Origin: Bacillota bacterium
Lineage (GTDB): Bacteria > Bacillota > Clostridia > DSM-8532
Assembly (NCBI GenBank): GCA_023426765.1
Contig: JAEZBW010000158.1
Span: forward strand, 1-14,855
Direction: 5' to 3'
Length of the DNA stretch: 14,855 nt
Shown here: one piece after another, positions 7,902 through 13,559 of the stretch
Position numbering within the stretch: the first letter of the stretch is position 1
Layout: each line of letters starts with the position of its first letter
Notes under the pieces: generated by a model
What the model saw: the letters and a program-made list of their open reading frames with translations, nothing else
The model's database searches: none
Told to the model about the DNA's origin: nothing
Translations under genes and position numbers: made by a program

Positions 7902-8708
7902 TTATACCCTGCAGTCCAGATCCACCCGTTCAACAGGATCGATTTCCTCTCCAAGAATCAGTTTACCCAGTTCCTTGAACTTTTCCACACTGTCGCTGGT
8001 ATAATATTGATAATTTGCTTCCGCAGTTCCGGCATACAGGTTTTGGGCCTTCAGCAGTTCCTTCAGCGCCAGGGCCAGTTCTTCCGCCGAACTCACCTGA
8101 ACCACCTGATCCCCCATGACCTTGCGGATGGTTTCGGACAGCAGCGGATAATGCGTGCAGCCCAGAACCAGTGTATCGATATTTTCCTGCTTCAGTTCGG
8201 AAAGGTACTCGGCGGCCACCATTCTGGTAATTTCATTATCCCACCAGCCCTCTTCCACCAGGTTTACAAACAAAGGACAGGCCTTTGCGAAAACCTTCAC
8301 CCCGGGGTTTCTTTGAAGAATGGCCTTGCTGTAAACTCCGCTGTTGATCGTTGCCGGGGTGGCAATGATTCCGATTCTTCCCCTTTTGGTTTTTTTCAGG
8401 GCGCTGACCGAACCCGGTTCTATCACTTCAACCACGGGAACGCGGATTAAGGGCTTCAGCTCGGGCAGGGCCAGGGCGCTGATGGTGTTGCACGCCACAA
8501 CCAGAAGCTTGACATCCTGGGATAACAAAAAGGATACAATCTGCCGCGTATATTTAATAACGGTTTCCCTGGATTTAGTACCATATGGGGTGCGGCCGTT
8601 ATCACCAAAATAGATCAGGTTCTCCCCCGGGAGCAGCCTCCTGATTTCCTTCAGGACGGTCAGGCCCCCAAGCCCCGAGTCAAATACGCCAATTGGCCTG
8701 TTATCCAT
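7902..8708 (-). CDS. murI: Glutamate racemase
   Basis: 268 residues, typical length. MurI converts L-Glu to D-Glu for the second residue of the peptidoglycan stem peptide. Both catalytic cysteines are in place: Cys73 in VACNT (71-75) and Cys184 in LGCTHYPLL (182-190). The N-terminal GVFDSGLGGLTV (7-18) supplies the Asp-Ser pair that contacts substrate, and YFGDNGRTPYG (33-43) matches the usual YFGDxxRxPYG. Its ATG shares one base with the TAA of ddl (TAATG), and GAGAGGGG inside the end of ddl serves as ribosome site, so MurI and Ddl are made in a coupled way. Together they supply the D-amino acids for cell-wall precursors. Confidence 0.97.
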   Translation of the reverse strand: MDNRPIGVFDSGLGGLTVLKEIRRLLPGENLIYFGDNGRTPYGTKSRETVIKYTRQIVSFLLSQDVKLLVVACNTISALALPELKPLIRVPVVEVIEPGSVSALKKTKRGRIGIIATPATINSGVYSKAILQRNPGVKVFAKACPLFVNLVEEGWWDNEITRMVAAEYLSELKQENIDTLVLGCTHYPLLSETIRKVMGDQVVQVSSAEELALALKELLKAQNLYAGTAEANYQYYTSDSVEKFKELGKLILGEEIDPVERVDLDCRV

Positions 8709-9805
8709 TATAAACCCCTCTCATAGGTTTTCCGATTTTCATGGAAGCGCTCCAAAGCCAATTCCAGCAGCCGGTCCAGCAGTTGTCCATAGGGCAGACC
8801 GCTTGCCTCCCACAGCTTCGGATACATGCTGATGCTGGTAAAACCCGGCATGGTATTGATTTCATTAATATATACCTTTCCGCTTTGTTTTTCAACAAAA
8901 AAATCTACCCGTGACAGACCTGAACAGTCAAGGGCTTTAAAGGCTGCTACGGCATACCTTCTGACGGTTTCGGCGATTCTCTGATCCAACACGGCCGGAA
9001 TGATGATCTGCGAGTCGCCGTCCAGATATTTGGCGTCATAATCGTAAAACTCGTTGCAGGGGATGATTTCACCAATCGTCGAAGCCACAGGGGCATCATA
9101 ACCTAAAACGGCGCATTCCACTTCTCTTCCGTCAATAAACTCTTCAATCAGAAGCTTGCGGTCATATTGGCCGGCCAGCTCCAGTGCTTTTCTTAACGAA
9201 GCCGCATCCCTTACCTTGGAAATGCCTACCGAGGAACCGGCATTTGCAGGCTTAACAAAGCAGGGATACCCCAACTCGTTTTGAACCCTGCGCTCGATTT
9301 CCGCGAAGCTTTCAGCAATATCCGGACGCTTCACGACGATGTATTTCCCCTGGGGAATCCCCGCATGTTCGAAAACGACCTTGCTGACCGCCTTATCCAT
9401 GCCTGCCGCGGAAGACAGGACACCGCAGCCCACATAGGGGATTCCGGCCATTTCAAAAAGCCCCTGTATCGTCCCATCTTCACCGTTGCTGCCGTGCAGC
9501 ACCGGAAAAATCACATCAAGCTTATCAACACCGATAAGCCCACTTAAAAAATCAGCAAGCGTTTCACCGCATAAAGGCGCTTTTTGGGGGAGATTGTCTG
9601 AAGCGCTTGACGCTTCCTGCTCCCAAAGCCCGGAACCGATATGAGAAAGCTCTCCATTGAAAGGCAGCCATCTTCCTTGTTTTGTAATGCCGATCCGATA
9701 GATTTCATATTTTTCGGGGTTCAGATTTTCCAGCACCGATTGTGCCGAAACCCTGGAGACTTCATGCTCGGAGGACTGCCCTCCGAATAGAACAACAACC
9801 TTCAT
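8708..9805 (-). CDS. ddl: D-alanine--D-alanine ligase
   Basis: 365 residues from the ATG at 9805. Ddl joins two D-Ala with ATP to make the terminus of the peptidoglycan pentapeptide. Motifs: LFGGQSSEHEVS (6-17), HGSNGEDG (104-111), ATP-grasp loop KPANAGSSVG (185-194), YDYDAKY in the omega loop (254-260), and EINTMPGFTS (315-324) with metal-binding Glu and Asn. I prefer 9805 over the ATG at 9814 because AGGA (9819-9816) is 10 bases from the former but directly against the latter; 9814 would add MEK. It is the first gene of the five-gene operon and has a strong promoter 51 bp upstream. The omega-loop tyrosine pattern suggests ordinary D-Ala rather than D-Lac specificity, which is inference. Confidence 0.96.
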   Translation of the reverse strand: MKVVVLFGGQSSEHEVSRVSAQSVLENLNPEKYEIYRIGITKQGRWLPFNGELSHIGSGLWEQEASSASDNLPQKAPLCGETLADFLSGLIGVDKLDVIFPVLHGSNGEDGTIQGLFEMAGIPYVGCGVLSSAAGMDKAVSKVVFEHAGIPQGKYIVVKRPDIAESFAEIERRVQNELGYPCFVKPANAGSSVGISKVRDAASLRKALELAGQYDRKLLIEEFIDGREVECAVLGYDAPVASTIGEIIPCNEFYDYDAKYLDGDSQIIIPAVLDQRIAETVRRYAVAAFKALDCSGLSRVDFFVEKQSGKVYINEINTMPGFTSISMYPKLWEASGLPYGQLLDRLLELALERFHENRKTYERGL

Positions 9806-9855
9806 TTTTTCCATTTCCTGCGACCTTCTTCCTACAGCGTAAAAACAACAACCTG

Positions 9856-9884
9856 ATTATACATGAAACAACCCGCCTTCACAA
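9856..9884 (-). promoter_or_regulatory. Sigma-A promoter of the ddl operon
   Basis: Minus strand: TTGTGA (9884-9879), 17-bp spacer, perfect TATAAT (9861-9856). The predicted start near 9849 gives a leader of about 44 nt to the ATG at 9805. The -35 coincides with the loop of the hairpin that follows the GerMN gene. Confidence 0.8.
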
Positions 9885-9892
9885 GACGGGTT
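9870..9892 (-). terminator. Hairpin after the GerMN gene, probable weak terminator
   Basis: AACCCGCC (9870-9877) pairs with GACGGGTT (9885-9892), one wobble, with a seven-base loop TTGTGAA in the minus-strand RNA. It is 36 bp after the GerMN stop. The following bases GTTTCATG contain only a short T-run, so read-through into ddl is likely at some level. Confidence 0.5.
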
Positions 9893-9927
9893 TCAACTGG
9901 ATTGATCATGGCCGGGATAATTTACAG

Positions 9928-10644
9928 CTATTCCAGAATCTCATCAGCAGCATTCTCATCGGTGCTTACTTCTTCAGTGTTCTCTTCGGTGCCGAGCCCC
10001 TCTGCCCCGGCCTGCTCGCTGTCTTCCTCCGGCATCACCGAAAAGCTTTGCTTGCGATCAATCAGCGCTTCATTTCTGGGAAATTCCTGATCAAAACGGA
10101 AGCTTCCCTTAAACTCCTTCTGTGTTTTCCCGTTCACCTGGAATTTGACAGTTTCAATGTCCTTCAGCTCCGTCAGCGTATTCACAATGGAGAATATGGT
10201 CATCTCTTCCGCTTCTTTCCCGCCAGGGTGATTGTCAACAAACTCTTTGGTCATATCCACAACAGCCGTACGGCCTTCAACCTTGACGGGGGATCTCAGT
10301 GAAGATCCTTCCGGCACAGTGGCTTTCAGCGTTGTGTTGGAGGGCCCCTTCACAAGTTCCTTCACCAGGGCCGATGCTATTTTTTCCGTCCCCTGCATGG
10401 CTTCCTCCATGCTTAAATACCGGATTTCACCCACAAGCTTCGTCCCATCCTTATCCGAAAAATACAGGTGAACCGGCAGTTTTTCGTTCAAGCGCTTCGC
10501 ATCCTCTTCGGAAAGAACAATGCTTGACACGGGCTGGGTTTCATCTTCCTCAAACTGTTTGAATGCTTTGTCCCTCGTTCTCTGACAACCCATTAAAGCA
10601 ATGATCAGGATGAAACAAACGGCTATCATCATTGTTTTTCTCAT
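9928..10644 (-). CDS. gerM: GerMN-domain lipoprotein (GerM-like)
   Basis: 238 residues. The N-terminus is a lipoprotein signal: hydrophobic residues 5-18, then lipobox ALMGC with Cys20 as the lipidated residue, so the mature protein sits on the outer face of the membrane. Residues about 55-195 form one GerMN domain, with VHLYFSD (58-64), LVKELVKGP (93-101), the TAVVDMTKEFVDNHPGG segment (126-142) and FSIVNTLTEL (151-160). B. subtilis GerM, needed for engulfment and spore germination, has two such domains; this has one, followed by an acidic tail (206-238). GAGAGGGG lies nine bases before the ATG. A sigma-E-like promoter upstream fits a mother-cell sporulation role. Other single-GerMN lipoproteins have no assigned role, so the symbol is tentative. 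Confidence 0.8.
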   Translation of the reverse strand: MRKTMMIAVCFILIIALMGCQRTRDKAFKQFEEDETQPVSSIVLSEEDAKRLNEKLPVHLYFSDKDGTKLVGEIRYLSMEEAMQGTEKIASALVKELVKGPSNTTLKATVPEGSSLRSPVKVEGRTAVVDMTKEFVDNHPGGKEAEEMTIFSIVNTLTELKDIETVKFQVNGKTQKEFKGSFRFDQEFPRNEALIDRKQSFSVMPEEDSEQAGAEGLGTEENTEEVSTDENAADEILE

Positions 10645-10677
10645 GTCCCAAAACCCCTCTCAGATCTGTCTAACCTA

Positions 10678-10706
10678 TACCTATGCCCCACACCGGACAA
10701 ATATAC
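10678..10706 (-). promoter_or_regulatory. Candidate sigma-E-type promoter of the GerMN gene
   Basis: Minus strand: GTATATT (10706-10700), 14-bp spacer, CATAGGTA (10685-10678). This resembles the Bacillus sigma-E pattern (KMATATT, 14-15 bp, CATACAMT) in spacing, with close -35 and partial -10 agreement. The predicted leader is about 27 nt. Confidence 0.4.
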
Positions 10707-10732
10707 TTCGGTGGGAACTTTTCATTTTTACA

Positions 10733-10761
10733 TTTACAAAGAAACCTGGTTGGGATATGAT
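10733..10761 (+). promoter_or_regulatory. Sigma-A promoter of the small HTH-like gene
   Basis: TTTACA (10733-10738), 17-bp spacer, TATGAT (10756-10761). The expected start near 10768 falls on the first base of the ribosome site AAGAGGG (10768-10774), which implies a leader of only about 14 nt. Confidence 0.6.
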
Positions 10762-10781
10762 CAGGTTAAGAGGGTTTGAAG

Positions 10782-11000
10782 ATGAAAAGCCGTATAAACC
10801 GTGAAAAAATGCTTGAGCTGATGAAAAAGCAGTGCCGTGGGAATTATAATCTTTTTGGAAGGCAGCTGGGAATTGATCCGGCGCATCTTTTTCGTTTCCT
10901 GAATACCGGAGTGGGCGGCGGTAAAAAAATGATTTTTGCCCTGATCGCCTATTGTGATCAGCATAAACTGAACTTCATGCACTTTTTTGACAATGAGTGA
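10782..11000 (+). CDS. Small HTH-like (XRE-type) protein
   Basis: 72 residues from the ATG at 10782, seven bases after AAGAGGG; a TTG two codons upstream is possible but too close to the site. The middle part, LFGRQLGIDPAHLFRFLN (about 25-42), reads as a helix-turn-helix: an amphipathic helix, a turn at G-I-D, then a recognition-like helix. A glycine-rich GVGGGKK (44-50) and another helix, MIFALIAYC, follow, as in short Cro/XRE repressors. There is no partner domain, so it would act as a minimal DNA-binding dimer. It has its own promoter, diverges from gerM and converges on the flavoprotein gene, so it could regulate either or itself. Target unknown. Confidence 0.65.
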   Translation: MKSRINREKMLELMKKQCRGNYNLFGRQLGIDPAHLFRFLNTGVGGGKKMIFALIAYCDQHKLNFMHFFDNE

Positions 11001-11005
11001 ACGTG

Positions 11006-11034
11006 AAAAAACAGTCCGTCAGGACTGCTTTTGT
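11006..11034. terminator. Bidirectional terminator shared by the HTH gene and the flavoprotein gene
   Basis: CAGTCC (11012-11017), four-base loop GTCA, GGACTG (11022-11027), with an A-run on the left (11006-11011) and TTTT on the right (11029-11032). On the minus strand it is followed by six Ts, which is strong; on the plus strand the T-run is shorter. The 5' arm on the minus strand is the last two sense codons of the flavoprotein gene, and its TGA lies in the loop. Confidence 0.85.
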
Positions 11035-11903
11035 GTTCGGATATATTCTATCATGTTTTTGCCGGCCAGGGCTCCCTGCCCCACCGCCACCGATATCTGC
11101 TTGAACGTGCCGGTGCAGTCCCCTGCGGCATACAGCCCATCGATGTTGGTGCGCTGGTTCCGGTCTGCGACAATGTACTGATCCTGCATCAGAATGCCCA
11201 TTTTCAATGCAAAGGTGGTACTGGATGCACTTTCATAAGCGATAAAAATACCGTCCAGCGGGAACGATGAACCATCTTCAAATACGATTCGCTCCAGAAA
11301 ATCTTCCCCCTCAAAGGAGTGTATGGCATTTTCATTCAACTGAAGCTGGCCCAGGGTGTCTTCGTTTTCCTTCGAAAAGCTGGCTGTTTTGCCATTTGTG
11401 AACAAGGTGATCTCCTTTGTGAAAGCAAGCAGTTCCTTCGCTTCGTGCAGGGCGAAATCATTAAAGCCCAGTACGCCTACCTTCTTCTTTCGGTAAAAAA
11501 AACCGTCACAGGTTGTACAGTAGCTCACACCTTTACCCTCAAACTTTTTCAGGTTGCGGATACCGATATTCACGTTTTTCTGCCCCGTGGCAATCAGCAC
11601 CGACAAGGCCTGCCACACGCCTTTTGTGGTCGTGACCTGAAAGACATCCTCTTTCGAGATGCCGATCACTTCCTCGTCGCGAATTTCACCGCCGATTCTT
11701 AACAGCTGTTTTTCGCCCTCTTCCAAAAGCTTTTCACCCGAAATCGGCTGTGAAAAACCATAATAGTTTTCTATTTTGTCGGCTTTCTCAAGAGCACTTT
11801 TTCCCGTGCTGAAAACAAGGGTTTTCATATTGGCGCGAACGGTATACAGCGCGGCGGATATTCCAGCCGGGCCTTTCCCGATGATGATGGCATCATAAAT
11901 CAT
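11019..11903 (-). CDS. Thioredoxin-reductase-like flavoprotein, NADPH motifs degenerate
   Basis: 294 residues with GGAAGGTG before the ATG. The FAD half is intact: GKGPAG (9-14) in the first Rossmann fold and LYAAGDC (257-263) near the C-terminus. The redox-active pair is present as Cys129 and Cys132 in SYCTTCDGFF, where TrxR has CATCDG. In the pyridine-nucleotide half, the expected GxGxxA is replaced by VGVLGFNDFALHEA (142-155), and the HRRxxxR that binds the NADPH phosphate is absent: the position reads EITLFTNGKTASF. Loss of both motifs with retention of CxxC is described for ferredoxin-dependent flavin thioredoxin reductases (FFTR) of Clostridium and for related NADPH-independent forms. 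It should reduce a thioredoxin-like partner; the electron donor is inferred. No thioredoxin gene is adjacent. Confidence 0.85.
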   Translation of the reverse strand: MIYDAIIIGKGPAGISAALYTVRANMKTLVFSTGKSALEKADKIENYYGFSQPISGEKLLEEGEKQLLRIGGEIRDEEVIGISKEDVFQVTTTKGVWQALSVLIATGQKNVNIGIRNLKKFEGKGVSYCTTCDGFFYRKKKVGVLGFNDFALHEAKELLAFTKEITLFTNGKTASFSKENEDTLGQLQLNENAIHSFEGEDFLERIVFEDGSSFPLDGIFIAYESASSTTFALKMGILMQDQYIVADRNQRTNIDGLYAAGDCTGTFKQISVAVGQGALAGKNMIEYIRTQKQS

Positions 11904-11939
11904 TAGCTTTCACCTTCCTGTTTCATCAGCGTTATGCAC

Positions 11940-11958
11940 TAATGTCGCGAGTACATTA
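11940..11958. promoter_or_regulatory. 19-bp dyad upstream of the flavoprotein gene
   Basis: TAATGT (11940-11945) and ACATTA (11953-11958) are perfect inverted copies around a seven-base centre, 37-55 bp before the flavoprotein ATG. On the minus strand the nearest -35-like TTGAAA has a 19-bp spacer to AATAAT, so the promoter itself is uncertain. The rest of 11959-12074 shows nothing I can name. Confidence 0.3.
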
Positions 11959-12074
11959 TTGATTACCCTTTCGGTGCAGTTTCAAACATCACTGAAAGAG
12001 TTTCCCGGAACGACCCTGCAGCCGTCTGTTCCTTCGGTTCACCCGGTATAGTATGTATTTTACAGAATTGTTGT

Positions 12075-12102
12075 CACGAGAACAAGCCCCCTGGCATAAA
12101 CT
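12075..12102 (+). promoter_or_regulatory. Candidate sigma-K-type promoter of the three small genes
   Basis: CAC (12075-12077), 17 bp, then CATAAACT preceded by G (12094-12102). This fits the loose Bacillus sigma-K pattern (AC, about 16-17 bp, gCATAnnnT). Only about 25 nt separate the expected start from the ATG at 12133. No sigma-A pair fits better. Confidence 0.35.
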
Positions 12103-12132
12103 GAGACTGTAACATTTGACAGAGGTGATTCA

Positions 12133-12429
12133 ATGAGTGATATTTCAAACTTCATCCAGGGGCAGATTACACGAAAAAAGATCGAAAAAGGCCTGGAAAT
12201 GCTGCACAATGAAAGCCCGGCTGATTTGAAAAAGAAGCTTCAAAACGTGGATATGAACGAAATAATGCAGAAGATGGACGAATATGACAAAGGCCGTCTG
12301 CAGGAACTGGGGATCAGTGTAAATGAACTGAAGGGCCGCGTTTCGGAATCTGATATCCTTAAAATCCAGCAGGTTCTCGGAAGAGATGGTGAACGAGTGA
12401 TCCGTAAGCTTCGCAACATGCTTCGCTAG
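12133..12429 (+). CDS. Small helical protein of unknown function
   Basis: 98 residues, with AGAGGTGA five bases before the ATG. The composition is strongly charged and rich in Lys, Glu, Asp, Leu and Met, without Cys, Trp or Pro-rich parts, signal peptide or membrane segment. Helices are likely at 4-26 (ITRKKIEKGLEML), 28-38 (ADLKKKLQNV), 40-58 and 73-98 (ILKIQQVLGRDGERVIRKL). I do not recognise a family. It heads a plus-strand cluster with two other small proteins, and its TAG stop overlaps the first base of a four-unit hairpin array. A sigma-K-like promoter suggests expression late in sporulation, which is inference. Confidence 0.75.
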   Translation: MSDISNFIQGQITRKKIEKGLEMLHNESPADLKKKLQNVDMNEIMQKMDEYDKGRLQELGISVNELKGRVSESDILKIQQVLGRDGERVIRKLRNMLR

Positions 12430-12588
12430 GAGCCAATCGGAAGGAATTCCGAATGGTCTCCAGGGGCCGGCTCGGAAGGTACTCCGAATGGTCTCCAGGA
12501 GCCACCACGGAACGAATGAGTATGATTCCCGAACGATCTCCCAGGAGCCACCACGGAAGGAATAAGTATAATTTCCGAACGGTCTTCT
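12428..12588 (+). repeat. Four tandem imperfect repeats, each a two-part hairpin
   Basis: Units start with AGGAGCC or AGGGGCC at 12428, 12462, 12497 and 12543 (34, 35, 46 and 46 bp) and end in a GGTCTCC-like segment. Each can fold alone: an outer stem of GGAGCC with GG(T)CTCC and an inner stem of CGGAA with TTCCG. Unit 1 is best, with TCGGAA-GGAA-TTCCGA (12437-12452, GNRA-type loop). Units 3 and 4 have longer inner loops. Unit 3 has a mismatch in its outer stem and an extra C in its inner stem. The array fills most of the 209-bp gap between two plus-strand genes and is probably transcribed with them. Confidence 0.85.
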
Positions 12589-12638
12589 GAATAAAGCATA
12601 CTTTAAATCAAAAGGAAATAAAGGGAGGTTGAGCATCC

Positions 12639-13034
12639 ATGGGCCAGGGTATGGATGACAAAATCCGGCAAATTTCAGAGATGCTGAATAGTCCGGAAGC
12701 CCAGGACGGTATCCGGAGTCTGTTCAGTTCTTTAGGCACACAGAGAGGATCTTCCTCCGCCGAATCTGAGTTGCAGGATTACCAAGGTGCTGATTCGGAG
12801 ATGCCCGTCTTCAGCGGTCCGCCACAATCCTCACAGGATTTGGATTGGATTAACCATATACAAAACATGCTCGGCCAGATGAATAACGTACAGGACTCCA
12901 GGATAAACCTTCTGCGTTCGGTTCACCCCTTTTTAAACCCGACAAGGCGTGAGCGGTGCGCGACCTGTATGAATATTCTGAAGGTTGCCGGCATTTTAAG
13001 AGCCATGACCAATAGTAACGGGAGGTTGTTCTGA
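12639..13034 (+). CDS. Small protein of unknown function with low-complexity centre
   Basis: 131 residues. GGGAGG lies ten bases before the ATG at 12639; an ATG four codons on (12651) is a weaker choice. Residues 1-31 form an amphipathic helix (KIRQISEMLNSPEAQDGIRSLFSSL), 33-68 are Ser/Gln/Pro-rich and likely disordered, and 70-115 are helical with DSRINLLRSVHPFLN (86-100), RRER (103-106) and a CATC pair (Cys107, Cys110). The arrangement of a short N-terminal helix, disordered linker and 'D.R..LL....P.L...RR' tail recalls small uncharacterised proteins I have seen in Clostridia genomes; I cannot name the family. Its TGA overlaps the next ATG by one base (TGATG), so the two are translated together. 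Confidence 0.75.
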   Translation: MGQGMDDKIRQISEMLNSPEAQDGIRSLFSSLGTQRGSSSAESELQDYQGADSEMPVFSGPPQSSQDLDWINHIQNMLGQMNNVQDSRINLLRSVHPFLNPTRRERCATCMNILKVAGILRAMTNSNGRLF

Positions 13035-13297
13035 TGGCGGAGAAAATTGCACATGAGCTTTCAAACATTCCGTTGCCCACAGAAAAAGAATACAACAGGC
13101 ATGCTGCAGTTTCCCCCTTTTCAGGCGGTCTGCCCGACATCAGGAAACTGCTGCACAGCATACAGCTGGATGATATCCTTCTATTCGGCCTGATTCTTCT
13201 GATAGCAACCGATGACGACTGTGACAATTTTCTGCTGGTTCTTCTGATATTCATTTTTATAGCAGGGTTTGATAAACAGCTTTTTCCGTTCTTTTGA
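13034..13297 (+). CDS. Small membrane-associated protein of unknown function
   Basis: 87 residues, coupled to the previous gene (TGATG) with GGGAGG seven bases before its ATG. Residues 1-42 are soluble and polar. Then two short hydrophobic stretches, ILLFGLILLIA (48-58) and FLLVLLIFIFIAGF (66-79), flank an acidic TDDDCD loop (59-64), preceded by LDD (45-47). This could be a membrane hairpin or a peripheral hydrophobic protein. Short proteins with this DD-LLL-acidic-LLL pattern are frequent in spore-forming Clostridia, but I know of no assigned function. The gene ends the cluster, with a terminator 58 bp downstream. Confidence 0.7.
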   Translation: MAEKIAHELSNIPLPTEKEYNRHAAVSPFSGGLPDIRKLLHSIQLDDILLFGLILLIATDDDCDNFLLVLLIFIFIAGFDKQLFPFF

Positions 13298-13354
13298 TAA
13301 AAGATAATTCTGATTAACCGCCCGGTATCGGCTTCAATTCTTTGTTCAGGCATG

Positions 13355-13391
13355 CAGGTTCATACCTTCGGAGAGGGTATGGGCCTGTTTT
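13355..13391 (+). terminator. Intrinsic terminator after the three small genes
   Basis: CAGGTTCATACC (13355-13366) pairs with GGTATGGGCCTG (13376-13387) as a 12-bp stem with two adjacent G-U pairs and a nine-base loop, followed by TTTT. It ends the plus-strand cluster. Confidence 0.8.
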
Positions 13392-13470
13392 CGCTTCAGT
13401 TATTATGATCATTTGTGTGAATTATGCGACATGAGCGAGCAAACAAACTGTTGAAAAAAACGCAGCGTTC

Positions 13471-13489
13471 AATGAATTTACCATTCATT
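13471..13489. promoter_or_regulatory. Perfect 19-bp inverted repeat upstream of sleB
   Basis: AATGAAT (13471-13477), five bases, ATTCATT (13483-13489) is a perfect dyad 71-89 bp before the sleB start. A second dyad, ACCAT/ATGGT (13481-13485 and 13492-13496), overlaps it. I found no convincing sigma-G or sigma-A promoter in 13392-13559. Confidence 0.35.
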
Positions 13490-13559
13490 ACATGGTACGG
13501 TTTCGAATACTTTGAATTTTTTCTGCGCAAAATTCCTTTATGACCGAAAAAGAAGTGAA

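Noticed and set aside
7401..8450. Plus-strand open frame of 349 codons opposite the YwiB-like gene and murI
   Set aside because: Antisense shadow across two clear genes, with composition unlike a protein family.
12428..12588. CRISPR array
   Set aside because: Units are adjacent, without unique spacers, of unequal length and degenerate, and no cas genes are present.
12145..12636. Minus-strand open frame of 163 codons across the first small gene and the hairpin array
   Set aside because: No ribosome site. Its repeated RGGSW/PWW segments are just the reverse reading of the DNA repeat, and the plus-strand gene with a strong site is preferred.
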